From positions 62,001-126,000 of the forward strand of contig CAWCOV010000021.1 of assembly GCA_963797255.1 (NCBI GenBank): DNA of 64,000 nt. Reading direction: 5' to 3'. The translations under genes and the position numbers were made by a program. The notes beneath the pieces were generated by a model. It made no database searches, had not been told where the DNA came from, and was given only the letters and a program-made list of their open reading frames with translations. Position 1 is the first letter of the stretch, and every line of letters begins with the position of its first letter. Of the stretch, positions 43,036 through 52,128 are shown piece by piece. Origin of the DNA: JANXZS01 sp963797255 (GTDB taxonomy: Bacteria; Acidobacteriota; Terriglobia; Terriglobales; Acidobacteriaceae).

Positions 43036-43584
43036 ATGTACAACGCAAAGATGGTTCTTGCTATCGGCTTACTCGGGGTGGGGTTGGCTACGGGATGCGA
43101 TAAGCCGCAGCACCCAGCTGTTAAGGACAACGTCGTTTCCAGTCTAAAGTCCAACAATCTCGGAGATGTGAGCGTCTCTGAAGATCGCGACAAGGGCGTA
43201 TTGACACTTACTGGCGATGTTCAATCAGAAGATCAGAAGAATCAGGCCGCAACACTAGCCGGCAGCGCGGCTCCCGGATACGTGGTAGCGAATCAGATCG
43301 GCGTTCGCCCGTCCGGTGTTGAGAGCCAGGCGAAGTCGGTAGACTCAAATCTGGACGACGCCATCGAGAGCAACTACAAGGCCGCATTGAAGGCACATAA
43401 GAATCTCGACGATCAGAGCATCCACTACGACGCCAAGAACGGCACTTTGATGTTGAAAGGTTCCGTCAAGACAGCAGCACAGCGTCAAGAAGCCGCCTCG
43501 CTGGCGAAGCAGGTGCCGAATGTGCAGCAGGTTGTAAATGAGATCGAAGTAAGCCCGAAGAAAATGTCCACCACCGCGAACTGA
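43036..43584 (+). CDS. BON-domain lipoprotein
   Basis: 182 residues from ATG 43036 (GGAAGAGG nine to ten bases upstream). Lipobox LATGC gives lipid-linked Cys21. Two BON domains follow: VKDNVVSSLKSNNLGDVSVS to VVANQIGV, and AALKAHKNLDDQSIHYDAK to VVNEIEVSP. Both share the GVLTLTGDV/GTLMLKGSV core. BON domains bind membranes or phospholipids and are often stress-induced (OsmY-like). It has no operon partner on its strand. Confidence 0.9.
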   Translation: MYNAKMVLAIGLLGVGLATGCDKPQHPAVKDNVVSSLKSNNLGDVSVSEDRDKGVLTLTGDVQSEDQKNQAATLAGSAAPGYVVANQIGVRPSGVESQAKSVDSNLDDAIESNYKAALKAHKNLDDQSIHYDAKNGTLMLKGSVKTAAQRQEAASLAKQVPNVQQVVNEIEVSPKKMSTTAN

Positions 43585-43603
43585 GCTGTCGGAGTGGACC
43601 CGA

Positions 43604-45091
43604 TTACTTCAGGCTGCCCACTGTGGCGGCCTGAAGTGTTTCCGCCTCCACCTTACCAGCATCCACGGTGCTTGAACCAAGCAGATTCTCCATCACTTCT
43701 GCCGCTGTATAACTCGTCCTGCCGGGTTTGAGAAATCTCTTAATGTCGACCAGGTCATTCCCCGTCGTTACTAGGCCCACTTCGACATGCTTCCCGTTAG
43801 CGCGCGTCTGCTGCATGCCGACGTTAGCCATCAGCGCATTGCAAACGCATTGTCGCCCAACCGTATCTTCGATTTTGCCGCCCTTCGAAACGTATACGGT
43901 CAGGGGTTCAGCGGAACAGCGATATCCAACTGCGCCGCCCTCCTGCTTGTAGGGCTCACGCAGATATCCAAGATCACAGATGCGCGGGCGCGCCATGTAA
44001 ATTGGAAACTCGGAAGCTGTGCCTTCAAGTTTTGCAACCTTGAATGGAAAACCGGTGGGAGACGCCACAGGATTCGTCACTACGCGCGCATCGCCCGCAA
44101 TACTCTTCGCGATCAGTCGGCGTTTGTAGTCCTCCCGCATGCCAGACTCGTCGCAGAACGCGAAAGCTGTGCCGATCTGCACGCCGGTAGCGCCGGCCGC
44201 GATCGCCTGCTTCACGCCTTCGGCGGATCCGTAACCGCCTGCCAGCCAGAATGGCACACCCAACTCCGCAATCTTCGCCAGATCCACAACATCACGTTCG
44301 CCATAGATCGGCTCGCCCGCTTCGTCGAGAACGATCTTGCCGCGCGGCGGTGCGTTATGGCCGCCTGCCGTTGGTCCCTCGATCACGAATCCATCTACCT
44401 TGCCGTTTGCTTTTTTCAGCAGCGTAACCGCAAGAGTATTCGATGCGATGATGCCGAGAAACATCGGCCGCTTCAGCGGAGGCAGGTCCATCGGGACGAA
44501 CTCGCGAGGCGCAAAGTGCATCGTGGTGTCGTCTTCTTCCCGCGCACCAACTACGTGAAGCGTATAAGTCGCCGGCTCGTGGTTTACATAGTGATCCAGT
44601 ACGCCCGGCACACGAATCGGAATGCCGGCGCCCATCAACACATAATCCACACCCGCCAGCATGGATCCATACATCGACGCCAAGTGCGGCATCTGAATTT
44701 TTTCCAGATAATTAATGCCGACCAGGTTCTGGTGGCCTTCCTTCGCAAGCCATACTTCCACAAAGTTGGCGACCATGCACATCTCCTGCACGTCGCGCGG
44801 GCCTTCCTTCGTATGTTTCGCCATGGTGACGTAAGGAACGTTCTTCCCTCGTCCGCCAGGAATGTAATATTTATCGCGAATCCGCTCAGCCATCGCCGTC
44901 ATTGGAAATGCGGCGAGCGCTCGGCGCATGTGCCCGCCCTCATCGCCATCCTGCAATCGACGCGCAAGTATCTCGTCGAGAGCTGTGCCTGATACGACGC
45001 CAAGCTGGCCAAGACGAGCGACTGTGTTTGCCAGGCGCCAATCCGATACGCCAGCACCCATTCCACCTTGGATGATAACCGGATAAGACAT
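43604..45091 (-). CDS. Nitronate monooxygenase-family FMN enzyme
   Basis: 495 residues from ATG 45091 (MSYPVIIQGGMGAGVSDWRL). An in-frame ATG at 45154 has AGAGG close upstream and may be the true start. The TIM-barrel NMO/2-nitropropane dioxygenase pattern is present: IIQGGMGAGVS, FVIEGPTAGGHNAPPRG, IAELGVPFWLAGGYGSAEGV and AAGATGVQIGTAFAFC. It is longer than typical NMO (about 330), with a C-terminal extension containing YRCSAEPLTVYVSKGG. Some family members act as trans-acting enoyl reductases, so the substrate is open. Confidence 0.86.
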   Translation of the reverse strand: MSYPVIIQGGMGAGVSDWRLANTVARLGQLGVVSGTALDEILARRLQDGDEGGHMRRALAAFPMTAMAERIRDKYYIPGGRGKNVPYVTMAKHTKEGPRDVQEMCMVANFVEVWLAKEGHQNLVGINYLEKIQMPHLASMYGSMLAGVDYVLMGAGIPIRVPGVLDHYVNHEPATYTLHVVGAREEDDTTMHFAPREFVPMDLPPLKRPMFLGIIASNTLAVTLLKKANGKVDGFVIEGPTAGGHNAPPRGKIVLDEAGEPIYGERDVVDLAKIAELGVPFWLAGGYGSAEGVKQAIAAGATGVQIGTAFAFCDESGMREDYKRRLIAKSIAGDARVVTNPVASPTGFPFKVAKLEGTASEFPIYMARPRICDLGYLREPYKQEGGAVGYRCSAEPLTVYVSKGGKIEDTVGRQCVCNALMANVGMQQTRANGKHVEVGLVTTGNDLVDIKRFLKPGRTSYTAAEVMENLLGSSTVDAGKVEAETLQAATVGSLK

Positions 45092-45299
45092 AAAGAATAT
45101 GGTTACACCGCTGCCATTCGTCAACCGTTTTAGTTTTGTAATAGGAAGGGACATGAGCCTCTTCAGTAGCGGGTCCGCCAAGTCGATATTTCGTCACAGT
45201 ATGCGACTAATTTCGTCCTTCTTCGCAGCCTGATCCACGTAAACCACGATTTGCGCTCGCCTTATCGTCACCTCTGTGCTTTTCTATCCTTGACTCCGC

Positions 45300-46607
45300 A
45301 TGAGACTTCGCCTCGAACGCTACTTTGAATTCCAACGCCTTGGCACCAGCTGGCGCACCGAGTTCCTCGCCGGGCTGACGACTTTCGTAACCATGGCATA
45401 TATCGTTCTGGTTAACCCCTCAGTCCTCGCGCAGGCGGGTTTGCCTCTCGCTGCGGTCACCGCCGCGACATGCCTCTCCGCAGCAATCGGCAGCATTCTC
45501 ATGGGCGCCTACGCCCGTTATCCCATCGCGCTCGCTCCCGGCATGGGCCTCAATGCTTATTTCACTTACACCGTCGTCATCGGTATGGGCGTGCCCTGGC
45601 AAACGGCACTCGGAGCAGTCTTTCTTTCCGGAGCGATCTTTCTCGTTCTCACTGCGTTCGGTATTCGCCAGATGATCCTGCGCAGCATTCCCAACGAACT
45701 CTACGCAGCCGTCGCTGCGGGGATCGGTCTCTTCATCGCGTTCATCGGCCTCCACAACTCCGGCCTCATCGTCGATCACCCAGTTACGCTGGTCACGCTT
45801 GGCAATCTCCGCCGTCCGGAAACGGCGCTCGCCCTTTTCGGCCTGCTGCTGATGGCGTCACTGGAAATTTGGAAGGTGCGCGGCTCCATCCTCATCGGAG
45901 TACTCGCAACCACCGCCCTTGCCTGGCCCATCGGCCTCGTTCACTGGCATCCCGCTCCGTACAATCTTTCCAGCATCAGCGCCACTGCCTTCCGGCTCGA
46001 CATTCGCGGCGCACTCCACATCGGCCTGCTCGAAATTGTCTTTGTATTCCTCTTCGTCGATCTGTTCGACAATCTCGGCACATTGCTCGCCGTCACAAAG
46101 AAGGCAGGATTGGTCGAAGCCGACAACTCCATCCCCCGCCTTAGCAGAATTCTTTTTGCGGACGCAGCAGCCACCGTCTGCGGCTCGCTTGCCGGCACCA
46201 GCACCGTCACCAGCTACATCGAATCCAGCGCCGGAGTCGCTGCTGGAGGCCGCAGTGGCGTCACCGCAATCACCACCGGAGTGCTCTTTCTCGGTGCGCT
46301 TTTTCTCGCACCCCTCATCGGCGCCGTGCCCACTGCGGCGACTGCTCCCGCGCTCATTCTCGTCGGCAGCATGATGCTCTCCACCATCCGCGAAATCCGC
46401 TGGTCCGATCCGGTGATCGCCGTCCCGGCATTTCTCACCCTCATCATGATCCCGCTCACCTACTCCATCGCCAATGGACTCGGCATCGGCATTCTCGCCT
46501 TCGCATTCCTGCAACTCGCAGCCGGAAAATTCAATCGCGAAGACTGGCTGCTCTACCTGCTGGCAGTGCTTTTCCTCATTCGCTTCCTCTATATCGCCAG
46601 GGGATAA
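45300..46607 (+). CDS. NCS2-family purine permease (AzgA/PbuG-like)
   Basis: 435 residues with 12-14 hydrophobic helices. Family motifs are TEFLAGLTTFVTMAYIVLVN, PIALAPGMGLNAYFTYTVV, FLFVDLFDNLGTLLAVTKKA, GTSTVTSYIESSAGVAAGGR and GRSGVTAITTG. These are the AzgA-type proton-coupled uptake carriers for adenine, guanine or hypoxanthine. The start at ATG 45300 begins MRLRLERYFEFQRLGTSWRT, as usual. No purine riboswitch fold is evident in the short upstream stretch. Confidence 0.93.
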   Translation: MRLRLERYFEFQRLGTSWRTEFLAGLTTFVTMAYIVLVNPSVLAQAGLPLAAVTAATCLSAAIGSILMGAYARYPIALAPGMGLNAYFTYTVVIGMGVPWQTALGAVFLSGAIFLVLTAFGIRQMILRSIPNELYAAVAAGIGLFIAFIGLHNSGLIVDHPVTLVTLGNLRRPETALALFGLLLMASLEIWKVRGSILIGVLATTALAWPIGLVHWHPAPYNLSSISATAFRLDIRGALHIGLLEIVFVFLFVDLFDNLGTLLAVTKKAGLVEADNSIPRLSRILFADAAATVCGSLAGTSTVTSYIESSAGVAAGGRSGVTAITTGVLFLGALFLAPLIGAVPTAATAPALILVGSMMLSTIREIRWSDPVIAVPAFLTLIMIPLTYSIANGLGIGILAFAFLQLAAGKFNREDWLLYLLAVLFLIRFLYIARG

Positions 46608-46739
46608 GATCGACGGCGCACGTGCAAATGATCTGCGTCCACGCTAATACGATCTGCAAACACTGCTGACAGAATGCTGTCAGTAGCCCCCGCCTACTAT
46701 CCTCTTGCGTTCGAAAACACGCTTAGGAGGAACACTCAA

Positions 46740-47114
46740 ATGACACAGCCTTCCCGCATCGTATGGTTCGAAATTCCCGCGGCAAACCTTGATCGCGCCA
46801 TCACCTTCTACTCCACCGTCCTCGACCTGCCGCTCAAGCGCGAGACATTTCAATCGGACAATCTGGCCGTCTTCCCCTACGAGCGCCCCGCCGTATCCGG
46901 TTGTCTAATTGAGACGACGAAATCGAAGCCCTCACAGGATGGTGTCTCCATTTACCTGAACTGCGATGGCAAGCTGGATGGCGCACTAGAACGCACTCCC
47001 GCAGCCGGAGGCAGCGTCCTCGCGCCCAAGGAAGCACTCCCTCCAGGCATGGGATTCGTCGCGCAAATCATCGATAGCGAAGGCAATCGTATTGGCCTTC
47101 ACTCAGCAGTCTGA
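46740..47114 (+). CDS. VOC (glyoxalase-fold) family protein
   Basis: 124 residues from ATG 46740 (AGGAGG nine bases upstream). A single VOC domain: IVWFEIPAANLDRAITFYST, LDLPLKRETF, AVFPYERPAVSGCLIE and VAQIIDSEGNRIGLHS. The last block carries the usual metal-side Glu pattern of small VOC proteins. The substrate is unknown. Confidence 0.86.
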   Translation: MTQPSRIVWFEIPAANLDRAITFYSTVLDLPLKRETFQSDNLAVFPYERPAVSGCLIETTKSKPSQDGVSIYLNCDGKLDGALERTPAAGGSVLAPKEALPPGMGFVAQIIDSEGNRIGLHSAV

Positions 47115-47183
47115 AGTGGGGCCTTCGCATGGCTACCGAGGAATCGTGACGAATTGTCCTCGGGCCACATGTGGAGAGGAGTT

Positions 47184-47253
47184 TTGTCATCCCGCAATCG
47201 CAAAGCAGGGATTGTCATCCCGACCGGAGCAAAGCGAAGTGGAGGGATCTGCG
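47184..47253. repeat. GTCATCCCGA-type intergenic repeat, copy D
   Basis: A double version: a short TGTCATCCCGCAATCGCAAA unit, then TGTCATCCCGACCGGAGCAA ending GTGGAGGGATCTGCG. Confidence 0.65.
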
Positions 47254-47364
47254 TCCTTATCATTTGAAGCAGGTCCTTCCATAAATCGTCGCCTGTGTAG
47301 GGATTTGCGTTACCTCCTTTCGAAGATCCTTTGCACTGCAGCATGAGGACCGTAGACTGTCCTC

Positions 47365-48072
47365 ATGCGTCGCGCCGACCGGCTCTTTCGTATCGTGCAA
47401 CTCCTGCGTGCGGGGCGGCTCGTAACCGCACGCAGTCTTGCCGAAAAACTTGAGGTCTCGCCACGCACCATCTATCGCGACGTGCAGGATCTTCAACTCT
47501 CCGGCGTGCCTGTCGAAGGCGAAGCAGGCATCGGCTACACCTTGCGCCGCGACTTTGATATCCCTCCGCTCATGTTCAACCGCGGCGAAATCACGGCGCT
47601 GGTCCTGGGTGCGCGGCTCGTTCACGCCTGGGGAGGCCCGCAGCTTGCCGATGCCGCCAACCAGGCCCTGCGCAAAATCGAAGCCGTGCTTCCTCTCGAC
47701 CTGCGCGATCGCGTGGATGAAGTGCTGCTCTACGCCCCCGCGATCCAAGCCTCTCCCGAAGTTCGTCTGCTGCTGGATTCGCTGCACTCCGCAGCTCTCG
47801 AGCGTCGAGTCATCGAGTTCGCCTACAGCCGCGAAGATGGCCAGCCCAGCGTCCGGCGCGCCCGCCCCCTCGCGCTCTATTTCTGGGGAGGCAAGTGGAC
47901 ACTCGCCGCATGGTGCGAAATGCGCGACGATTTTCGCTCCTTTCGCGTCGATCGCATGAGCTCCGTCATCACGCTCGACATCGTTTTCACACTCGAGCCT
48001 CGACAGTCCCTTCGCGAATTCCTCCGCATCGTTCGCGCCCGCGTCGGCCCCGCCCCAAAGACCGAAGGCTGA
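47365..48072 (+). CDS. YafY-like HTH/WYL transcriptional regulator
   Basis: 235 residues. N-terminal HTH_11 (RRADRLFRIVQLLRAGRLVT, LEVSPRTIYRDVQDLQLSGV, VEGEAGIGYTLRRDFDIPPL as separate blocks), then a WYL-type ligand-binding domain: VIEFAYSREDGQPSVRRARP, ALYFWGGKWTLAAWCEMRDD and FRSFRVDRMSSV. The WYL core Tyr is preserved as LYFWGGKW. The target is unknown; both neighbours, the VOC and M20-like genes, are candidates. Confidence 0.9.
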   Translation: MRRADRLFRIVQLLRAGRLVTARSLAEKLEVSPRTIYRDVQDLQLSGVPVEGEAGIGYTLRRDFDIPPLMFNRGEITALVLGARLVHAWGGPQLADAANQALRKIEAVLPLDLRDRVDEVLLYAPAIQASPEVRLLLDSLHSAALERRVIEFAYSREDGQPSVRRARPLALYFWGGKWTLAAWCEMRDDFRSFRVDRMSSVITLDIVFTLEPRQSLREFLRIVRARVGPAPKTEG

Positions 48073-48164
48073 GTTGCGAATGCGAATCTGCGCCATGGTA
48101 TGCTTCGCTCAACCGCGGCCGCAGAATATCGTTGTGAATCCGTCGCGTCTCATCCGGAGGCAAG

Positions 48165-49688
48165 GTGAAAGAAGCAGGCAACAACACGTTGAGTCGTAGA
48201 GAATTCGTGCAGACAACTCTTCTTACCGCCGCAGCCAGCGCCCTTCCACTCACAACTTTCGCGGCTGCTGAAACTGACAAGCAGTCCGTGCTCAATCAAA
48301 TACCCGGCATGCACGATGAAAATGTAACGCGACTTCAGGAATGGATCGCGCTGCCATCCATTGCCGCGGAAAACCGTAACTTCCCGCAAGGCCCCGAGTA
48401 CATGGCCAGGTTGGCCACCGACGCGGGATTCACCGGCGTAGAGATCATTCCTACATCCGGCAAGCCCGGAGTCTTCGGCGTTCTCGACGTTGGTGCTCCC
48501 GTCACCGTCGGACTCTATTTCATGTATGACGTTAAGCAATTCGATCCGGCGGAGTGGTCATCGCCGCCCCTCGAAGGCAAAATCGTCGACAAGGAAGGAC
48601 TCGGCAAAGTCTGCGTCGGTCGCGGGGCGGTCAATCAGAAAGGGCCGGAGACCGCGTTTCTGGGCGCTCTCCACGCTTTCAAAAAGGCAGGAAAAAAGCT
48701 CCCCGTCAATCTCGTGCTCGTCTGCGAAGGCGAAGAGGAGATCGGCTCACCCCACTTTCCGGAAGTTGTCCGCCAGCCCAAAGTCACAGCCGCGTTGCAG
48801 AAATGCATCGGTGTATTTATGCCGGAAGCGGGCCAGGGACTCGACGGCAAAGTCGATATTTCTCTCGGCGCAAAAGGTGTCGTCGAATTGGAATTGGTTT
48901 CAACCGGCGAGCACTGGGGCCGTGGTCCTCGCCTCGACATCCACTCCAGCCTTGAGGCGGCAGTCGACAGCCCTTCCTGGCATCTCGTTCGCGCGCTTAA
49001 TACATTAATCGGTCCCGACGGTCATACCCCCGCCGTTGCGGGATTCTTTGACAAGGTCAAGCCGCTCACTGCGGATCAGAAACAAATGATTCAAGCCTTC
49101 GCCGCACGCGAAAGCGAAGCGTCCCGAAAAAAGCAACTCGGCATCGATCACTGGGTTCACGACGCCAACTGGGTCGACGCCATGATGATGCTGGAGTCGC
49201 AACCCACCATCAATATCGAAGGTCTGGTTGCCGGATACACAGGCCCCGGAGGCAAAACCGTTCTCCCGCATCGCGCCGTGGCTAAGATCGATATGCGCCT
49301 CGTGCCCGACATGACCGCATCCGGCACTCTTGAACTCCTCAAGCAGCACCTTGCGAAAAATGGATTCGGCGACATCGAAGTCAACATGAGCGGCGGTTAC
49401 GATCCCACTCAAAGTTCATCGGATTCCAAACTCATCCAGGCGCAAAAATCCACGTATCAAAGCCTCGGTCTCGATCCGCTCTTCTGGCCGCGTAATGCCG
49501 GATCGTGGCCGGGATACATCTTCACGTCCGCGCCGCTAAGCCTGCCCGCGGGACACTTCGGTCTCGGACATGGAAGCGGACAGCACGCCCCCAACGAGTA
49601 CTACGTAATCGAATCCAGCAACCCAAAAGTTTCAGGTATCGACGGAGCAGTAGCCTCCTTCGTCGAATACCTTTACGCGCTGGCATAA
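48165..49688 (+). CDS. M20-family peptidase-like protein, Tat-exported, altered metal site
   Basis: 507 residues. Tat signal LSRREFVQTTLLTAAASA. The M20 fold is clear: LYFMYDVKQFDPAEWSSPP, CVGRGAVNQKGPETAFLGAL, LVCEGEEEIGSPHF, VAKIDMRLVPDM and GSGQHAPNEYYVIE. Expected ligands are changed. The GHxDV His is Met120 (FMYDV), and the Asp of GRGxxDxKG is Asn157. The catalytic/metal EE pair and the last His are kept. Dipeptidase activity is therefore uncertain. It is convergent with the LssY-type gene. Confidence 0.82.
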   Translation: MKEAGNNTLSRREFVQTTLLTAAASALPLTTFAAAETDKQSVLNQIPGMHDENVTRLQEWIALPSIAAENRNFPQGPEYMARLATDAGFTGVEIIPTSGKPGVFGVLDVGAPVTVGLYFMYDVKQFDPAEWSSPPLEGKIVDKEGLGKVCVGRGAVNQKGPETAFLGALHAFKKAGKKLPVNLVLVCEGEEEIGSPHFPEVVRQPKVTAALQKCIGVFMPEAGQGLDGKVDISLGAKGVVELELVSTGEHWGRGPRLDIHSSLEAAVDSPSWHLVRALNTLIGPDGHTPAVAGFFDKVKPLTADQKQMIQAFAARESEASRKKQLGIDHWVHDANWVDAMMMLESQPTINIEGLVAGYTGPGGKTVLPHRAVAKIDMRLVPDMTASGTLELLKQHLAKNGFGDIEVNMSGGYDPTQSSSDSKLIQAQKSTYQSLGLDPLFWPRNAGSWPGYIFTSAPLSLPAGHFGLGHGSGQHAPNEYYVIESSNPKVSGIDGAVASFVEYLYALA

Positions 49689-49775
49689 TCAGTCCCGTGG
49701 AACCAACTTTCACGATTTCGCTGCGCGCTCAGCGGGTGCGGGCAGCACCGCCCGTGCGGCCAGCACCGGCCAGCC

Positions 49776-50552
49776 TTAAGGCGTCGGAGGCAACGAAGTC
49801 GCGTCTGCCCGTGCGGCCAGCACTTCCATCACCACGATCCGCCCATCCGATTGAAACGTCCCGCCTGTCGCAGTATTCGCTGTGCGCAAGGGATTCTCCG
49901 GCAGCACATATGCTGCATTCGCAATCACGCCAGCCGCTGCGAAACTCTTCTCGATAAAATCGCGTTCCTCATCGATGTTCGAATCGATGTGATGCGTCAT
50001 TCCTCCGGTCCTCTGATCCTGCTCAAATCCGTTATCGTATGTCGCAGAGCCCACCCACATCGTCTTGCCGCCTACCATCTTCGTTGTCTTCCATACGCGC
50101 AGATGGTGCCGAATTGCGGCAACTTGCAACGGCGCAGCCCGCGCATACGACATGTCCTGCGGCCGACCAAACAAATACAGCGTGCTCATCGGCATCTCCA
50201 CATACGCCTTGTGCTGCAGCGTCGCCAGCACTCCGTGCAGCACCGCATCCTGCGTTGTCTTGTCTACTGTTATCCAGCCTGCCGCCGCAAAGGCTTTCGT
50301 CACCTGGTCCTCGGAACCAATCAGAGTGAAGTTCACCATGTCGCCCGGATTGCCCTGCTCATCGCCAACCCGCCGCGGAATTTCTGCGAACAACGCAGGA
50401 GAGAGTTGCGATTCAAACTTGCTTGCGTCCATGTTTGCCGTAGTTGTTGCGTTCGTCGAGGCGCCCGCGTCTCCTGAAACCAGCATTCCATTCGCGGGAG
50501 CCTTCGCGCTGCCATTCTGCGCCTTCACTGGCTCCGCGAATTTGATCTTCAC
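49776..50552 (-). CDS. Secreted protein, LssY_C domain fragment (frameshifted)
   Basis: C-terminal part of one gene with 50413-51168. From about 50575 this frame is correct. It reads LDDDGAFDVKIKFAEP, an Ala/Ser linker, then an LssY C-terminal domain: PGDMVNFTLIGSEDQVTKAF, AAAGWITVDKTT, YVEMPMSTLYLFGRPQDMSY, IRHHLRVWKTTKMVGGKTMW and VGSATYDNGFEQDQRTGGM. LssY_C-type domains of unknown activity also occur after PAP2 phosphatases. Its start (about 50552) is not biological. The stop at 49776 is the true end. Confidence 0.75.
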   Translation of the reverse strand: MKIKFAEPVKAQNGSAKAPANGMLVSGDAGASTNATTTANMDASKFESQLSPALFAEIPRRVGDEQGNPGDMVNFTLIGSEDQVTKAFAAAGWITVDKTTQDAVLHGVLATLQHKAYVEMPMSTLYLFGRPQDMSYARAAPLQVAAIRHHLRVWKTTKMVGGKTMWVGSATYDNGFEQDQRTGGMTHHIDSNIDEERDFIEKSFAAAGVIANAAYVLPENPLRTANTATGGTFQSDGRIVVMEVLAARADATSLPPTP

Positions 50553-51168
50553 ATCGAACGCGCCGTCGTCGTCTAAGGTCCGAACTCAAGTTTGCTGCCA
50601 GGTACAATCTCCCCGTCTGCAATACCGAGAGATCGCTTTTCGTTCCGATCAGGAATGGAACCGCTTCAGCATCTCCTATCCGCGCCACCAGCGCTCCCGT
50701 GTTTGCGTTGTTCATCGGGAACTGTCGAATCAGATCTTTCCATCCACGCGCCAGTCCGTCTGCGGTCACCTCGCGGCCGTCGCTGACTTTCATCGTTCCG
50801 CTCGCACTCCACTCCACGTGGTCCCCCGCCGCAAGCTGCACGCCCGTATCCACCCACTCGCTGTTCGTAACTTTGAAGGTGTAGCTGGATTTGCGGTCAG
50901 CAATGGCCTTCGGTGCGGCCAGTGGAATCAACTCCACTGCGGGATGTGTCTTGCTCGATGGCTTCGTTGTGTCAGCATTTGCCGTTGCCGCCGGTTTCGT
51001 CTCTGTCGGAGGCGGCGCAGCCGGATGGAGAGCTTGTGCCTCAGCCGTATGGCAGGGCAAGGTCAACGCTATCAAGACGGCTAGCCAAGCAAGCGAGCAA
51101 AGGCCACACGCGCTCGATTTGTGTCGTGAAAAAGCGCGCCGGCGTTGTTTCGTTTTTCCCATGGGCAA
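50413..51168 (-). CDS. Secreted protein, LecA (PA-IL)-like domain fragment (frameshifted)
   Basis: N-terminal part. A signal peptide (CSLAWLAVLIALTLPCHTAEA) and a Pro/Thr-rich linker precede a LecA-like beta-sandwich: VQLAAGDHVEWSASGTMKVS, EVTADGLARGWKDLIRQFPM, TGALVARIGDAEAVPFLIGT and LQTGRLYLAANLSSD. The frame departs near 50577 and becomes Arg-rich; the next frame gives LDDDGAFDVKIK, the expected LecA end. Removing one base (GG at 50577-50578 or beside it) yields a single 463-residue protein, LecA-like then LssY_C. Confidence 0.78.
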   Translation of the reverse strand: MPMGKTKQRRRAFSRHKSSACGLCSLAWLAVLIALTLPCHTAEAQALHPAAPPPTETKPAATANADTTKPSSKTHPAVELIPLAAPKAIADRKSSYTFKVTNSEWVDTGVQLAAGDHVEWSASGTMKVSDGREVTADGLARGWKDLIRQFPMNNANTGALVARIGDAEAVPFLIGTKSDLSVLQTGRLYLAANLSSDLRRRRRVRCEDQIRGASEGAEWQREGSREWNAGFRRRGRLDERNNYGKHGRKQV

Positions 51169-51364
51169 ATTGCAGATCGGACTGCGAAATCCTGCGACAA
51201 AATTCCGGACCTTCGTATTAAATCACTTCTCCGAAAAATGTTGCGGCGTCGGTGTCCGTGCGACTGCTATTCCTCCCTTACAATTCTCCTGCACTTCCAA
51301 TACACGATGGCTGCCGCTCGTGTAAAAGTTAGAGTAAGCGATTGCAAAGGAGGCATATTCCGCC

Positions 51365-52066
51365 ATGCGCAACATTCTTAAGATATTTTGCGCATTGGCG
51401 ATGTTCGCCGCCGGAATCGCACTCTGCGGTTGCGCTAACATCACCGAGGGCTACGTCCGGGTCGTCCAGGTATCCAGCGTTTCTCCCGTTCTCCGCGTCA
51501 CTGTCGGTGGCGAAGTGGTGGATGCGTTCAGCCTTTTCCCCAGTTACACGAAGTATGTGCCGGTCGCACCGGGCTCCGCATTGCCAGTCAATTTCTACAA
51601 CGCCAACAGCGATACGACGGTTATCCTGTCCACAACCGCCAACGTCACCACAAATTCGGAAACGACGATTTTTGTGATGAACAGTGGTTCGCGTTTTCAG
51701 GCGATCGTCCATCCAGAGACGCAAAATACTTACCCAGCGGTGAATTACTTTACGTTGCGTACCGTACAGGCAGCGTCTGCAATGCCTGCGCTGGATGTTT
51801 ACGTTACCGCGCCCGGTGTGGATCTTGCGAAGTCAAAGCCCGTGCTCGTTAACGTTGCATTCGGTGTGGTAACCAGCTACCTCACCATCCCCGTCGGAAC
51901 CTACCAGATCCGCATGACGCCAGTGAATACTCCGGGCACAGTTCTCATCGATTCAGGTCCCTCGGAATTCTTCTCCGGCCAGATACTGTCCAGCATCGCA
52001 CTGGACAGCACCACGCCCGGGTCGTTCGGCCTCATGGTCACAGATGACATGCCGCCAGCCATCTGA
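51365..52066 (+). CDS. DUF4397 lipoprotein
   Basis: 233 residues; ATG 51365 with GGAGG 14 bases upstream. Lipoprotein signal MRNILKIFCALAMFAAGIAL ending LCGC (Cys23). The mature protein has two tandem beta domains of the DUF4397 type: VRVVQVSSVSPVLRVTVGGE and LRTVQAASAMPALDVYVTAP, with TIPVGTYQIRMTPVNTPG. The function is unknown; the family is exported and often repeated. A bidirectional terminator separates it from ahcY. Confidence 0.85.
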   Translation: MRNILKIFCALAMFAAGIALCGCANITEGYVRVVQVSSVSPVLRVTVGGEVVDAFSLFPSYTKYVPVAPGSALPVNFYNANSDTTVILSTTANVTTNSETTIFVMNSGSRFQAIVHPETQNTYPAVNYFTLRTVQAASAMPALDVYVTAPGVDLAKSKPVLVNVAFGVVTSYLTIPVGTYQIRMTPVNTPGTVLIDSGPSEFFSGQILSSIALDSTTPGSFGLMVTDDMPPAI

Positions 52067-52079
52067 TTGCAAACAAAAA

Positions 52080-52112
52080 TGCCCCGCCTCATTTTCGGAG
52101 GCTGGGCATTTT
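52080..52112. terminator. Bidirectional rho-independent terminator
   Basis: Stem TGCCCcGCCTC/GAGGCtGGGCA with an ATTTTCG loop. A T-run follows on the + side (TTTTCTT) and an A-run precedes it (AAACAAAAA), which gives a U-run on the minus strand. It serves both the DUF4397 gene and ahcY. Confidence 0.85.
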
Positions 52113-52128
52113 CTTATCTTGCCAAGTT

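Noticed and set aside
43603..43634. 9-bp inverted repeat ACTTCAGGC/GCCTGAAGT as terminator
   Set aside because: Lies inside the 3' end of the monooxygenase gene with a 14-base loop and no clear U-run; may be codon coincidence.
43787..44992. 401-codon open frame on the plus strand
   Set aside because: Antisense to the nitronate monooxygenase, whose conserved motifs cover the whole stretch.
45858..46514. 218-codon acidic open frame on the minus strand
   Set aside because: Antisense to the purine permease; Asp/Glu/Gly-rich shadow.
49751..49826. CCCGTGCGGCCAGCAC present twice about 58 bases apart
   Set aside because: Short, GC-rich and at a gene end; no sign of a mobile element.
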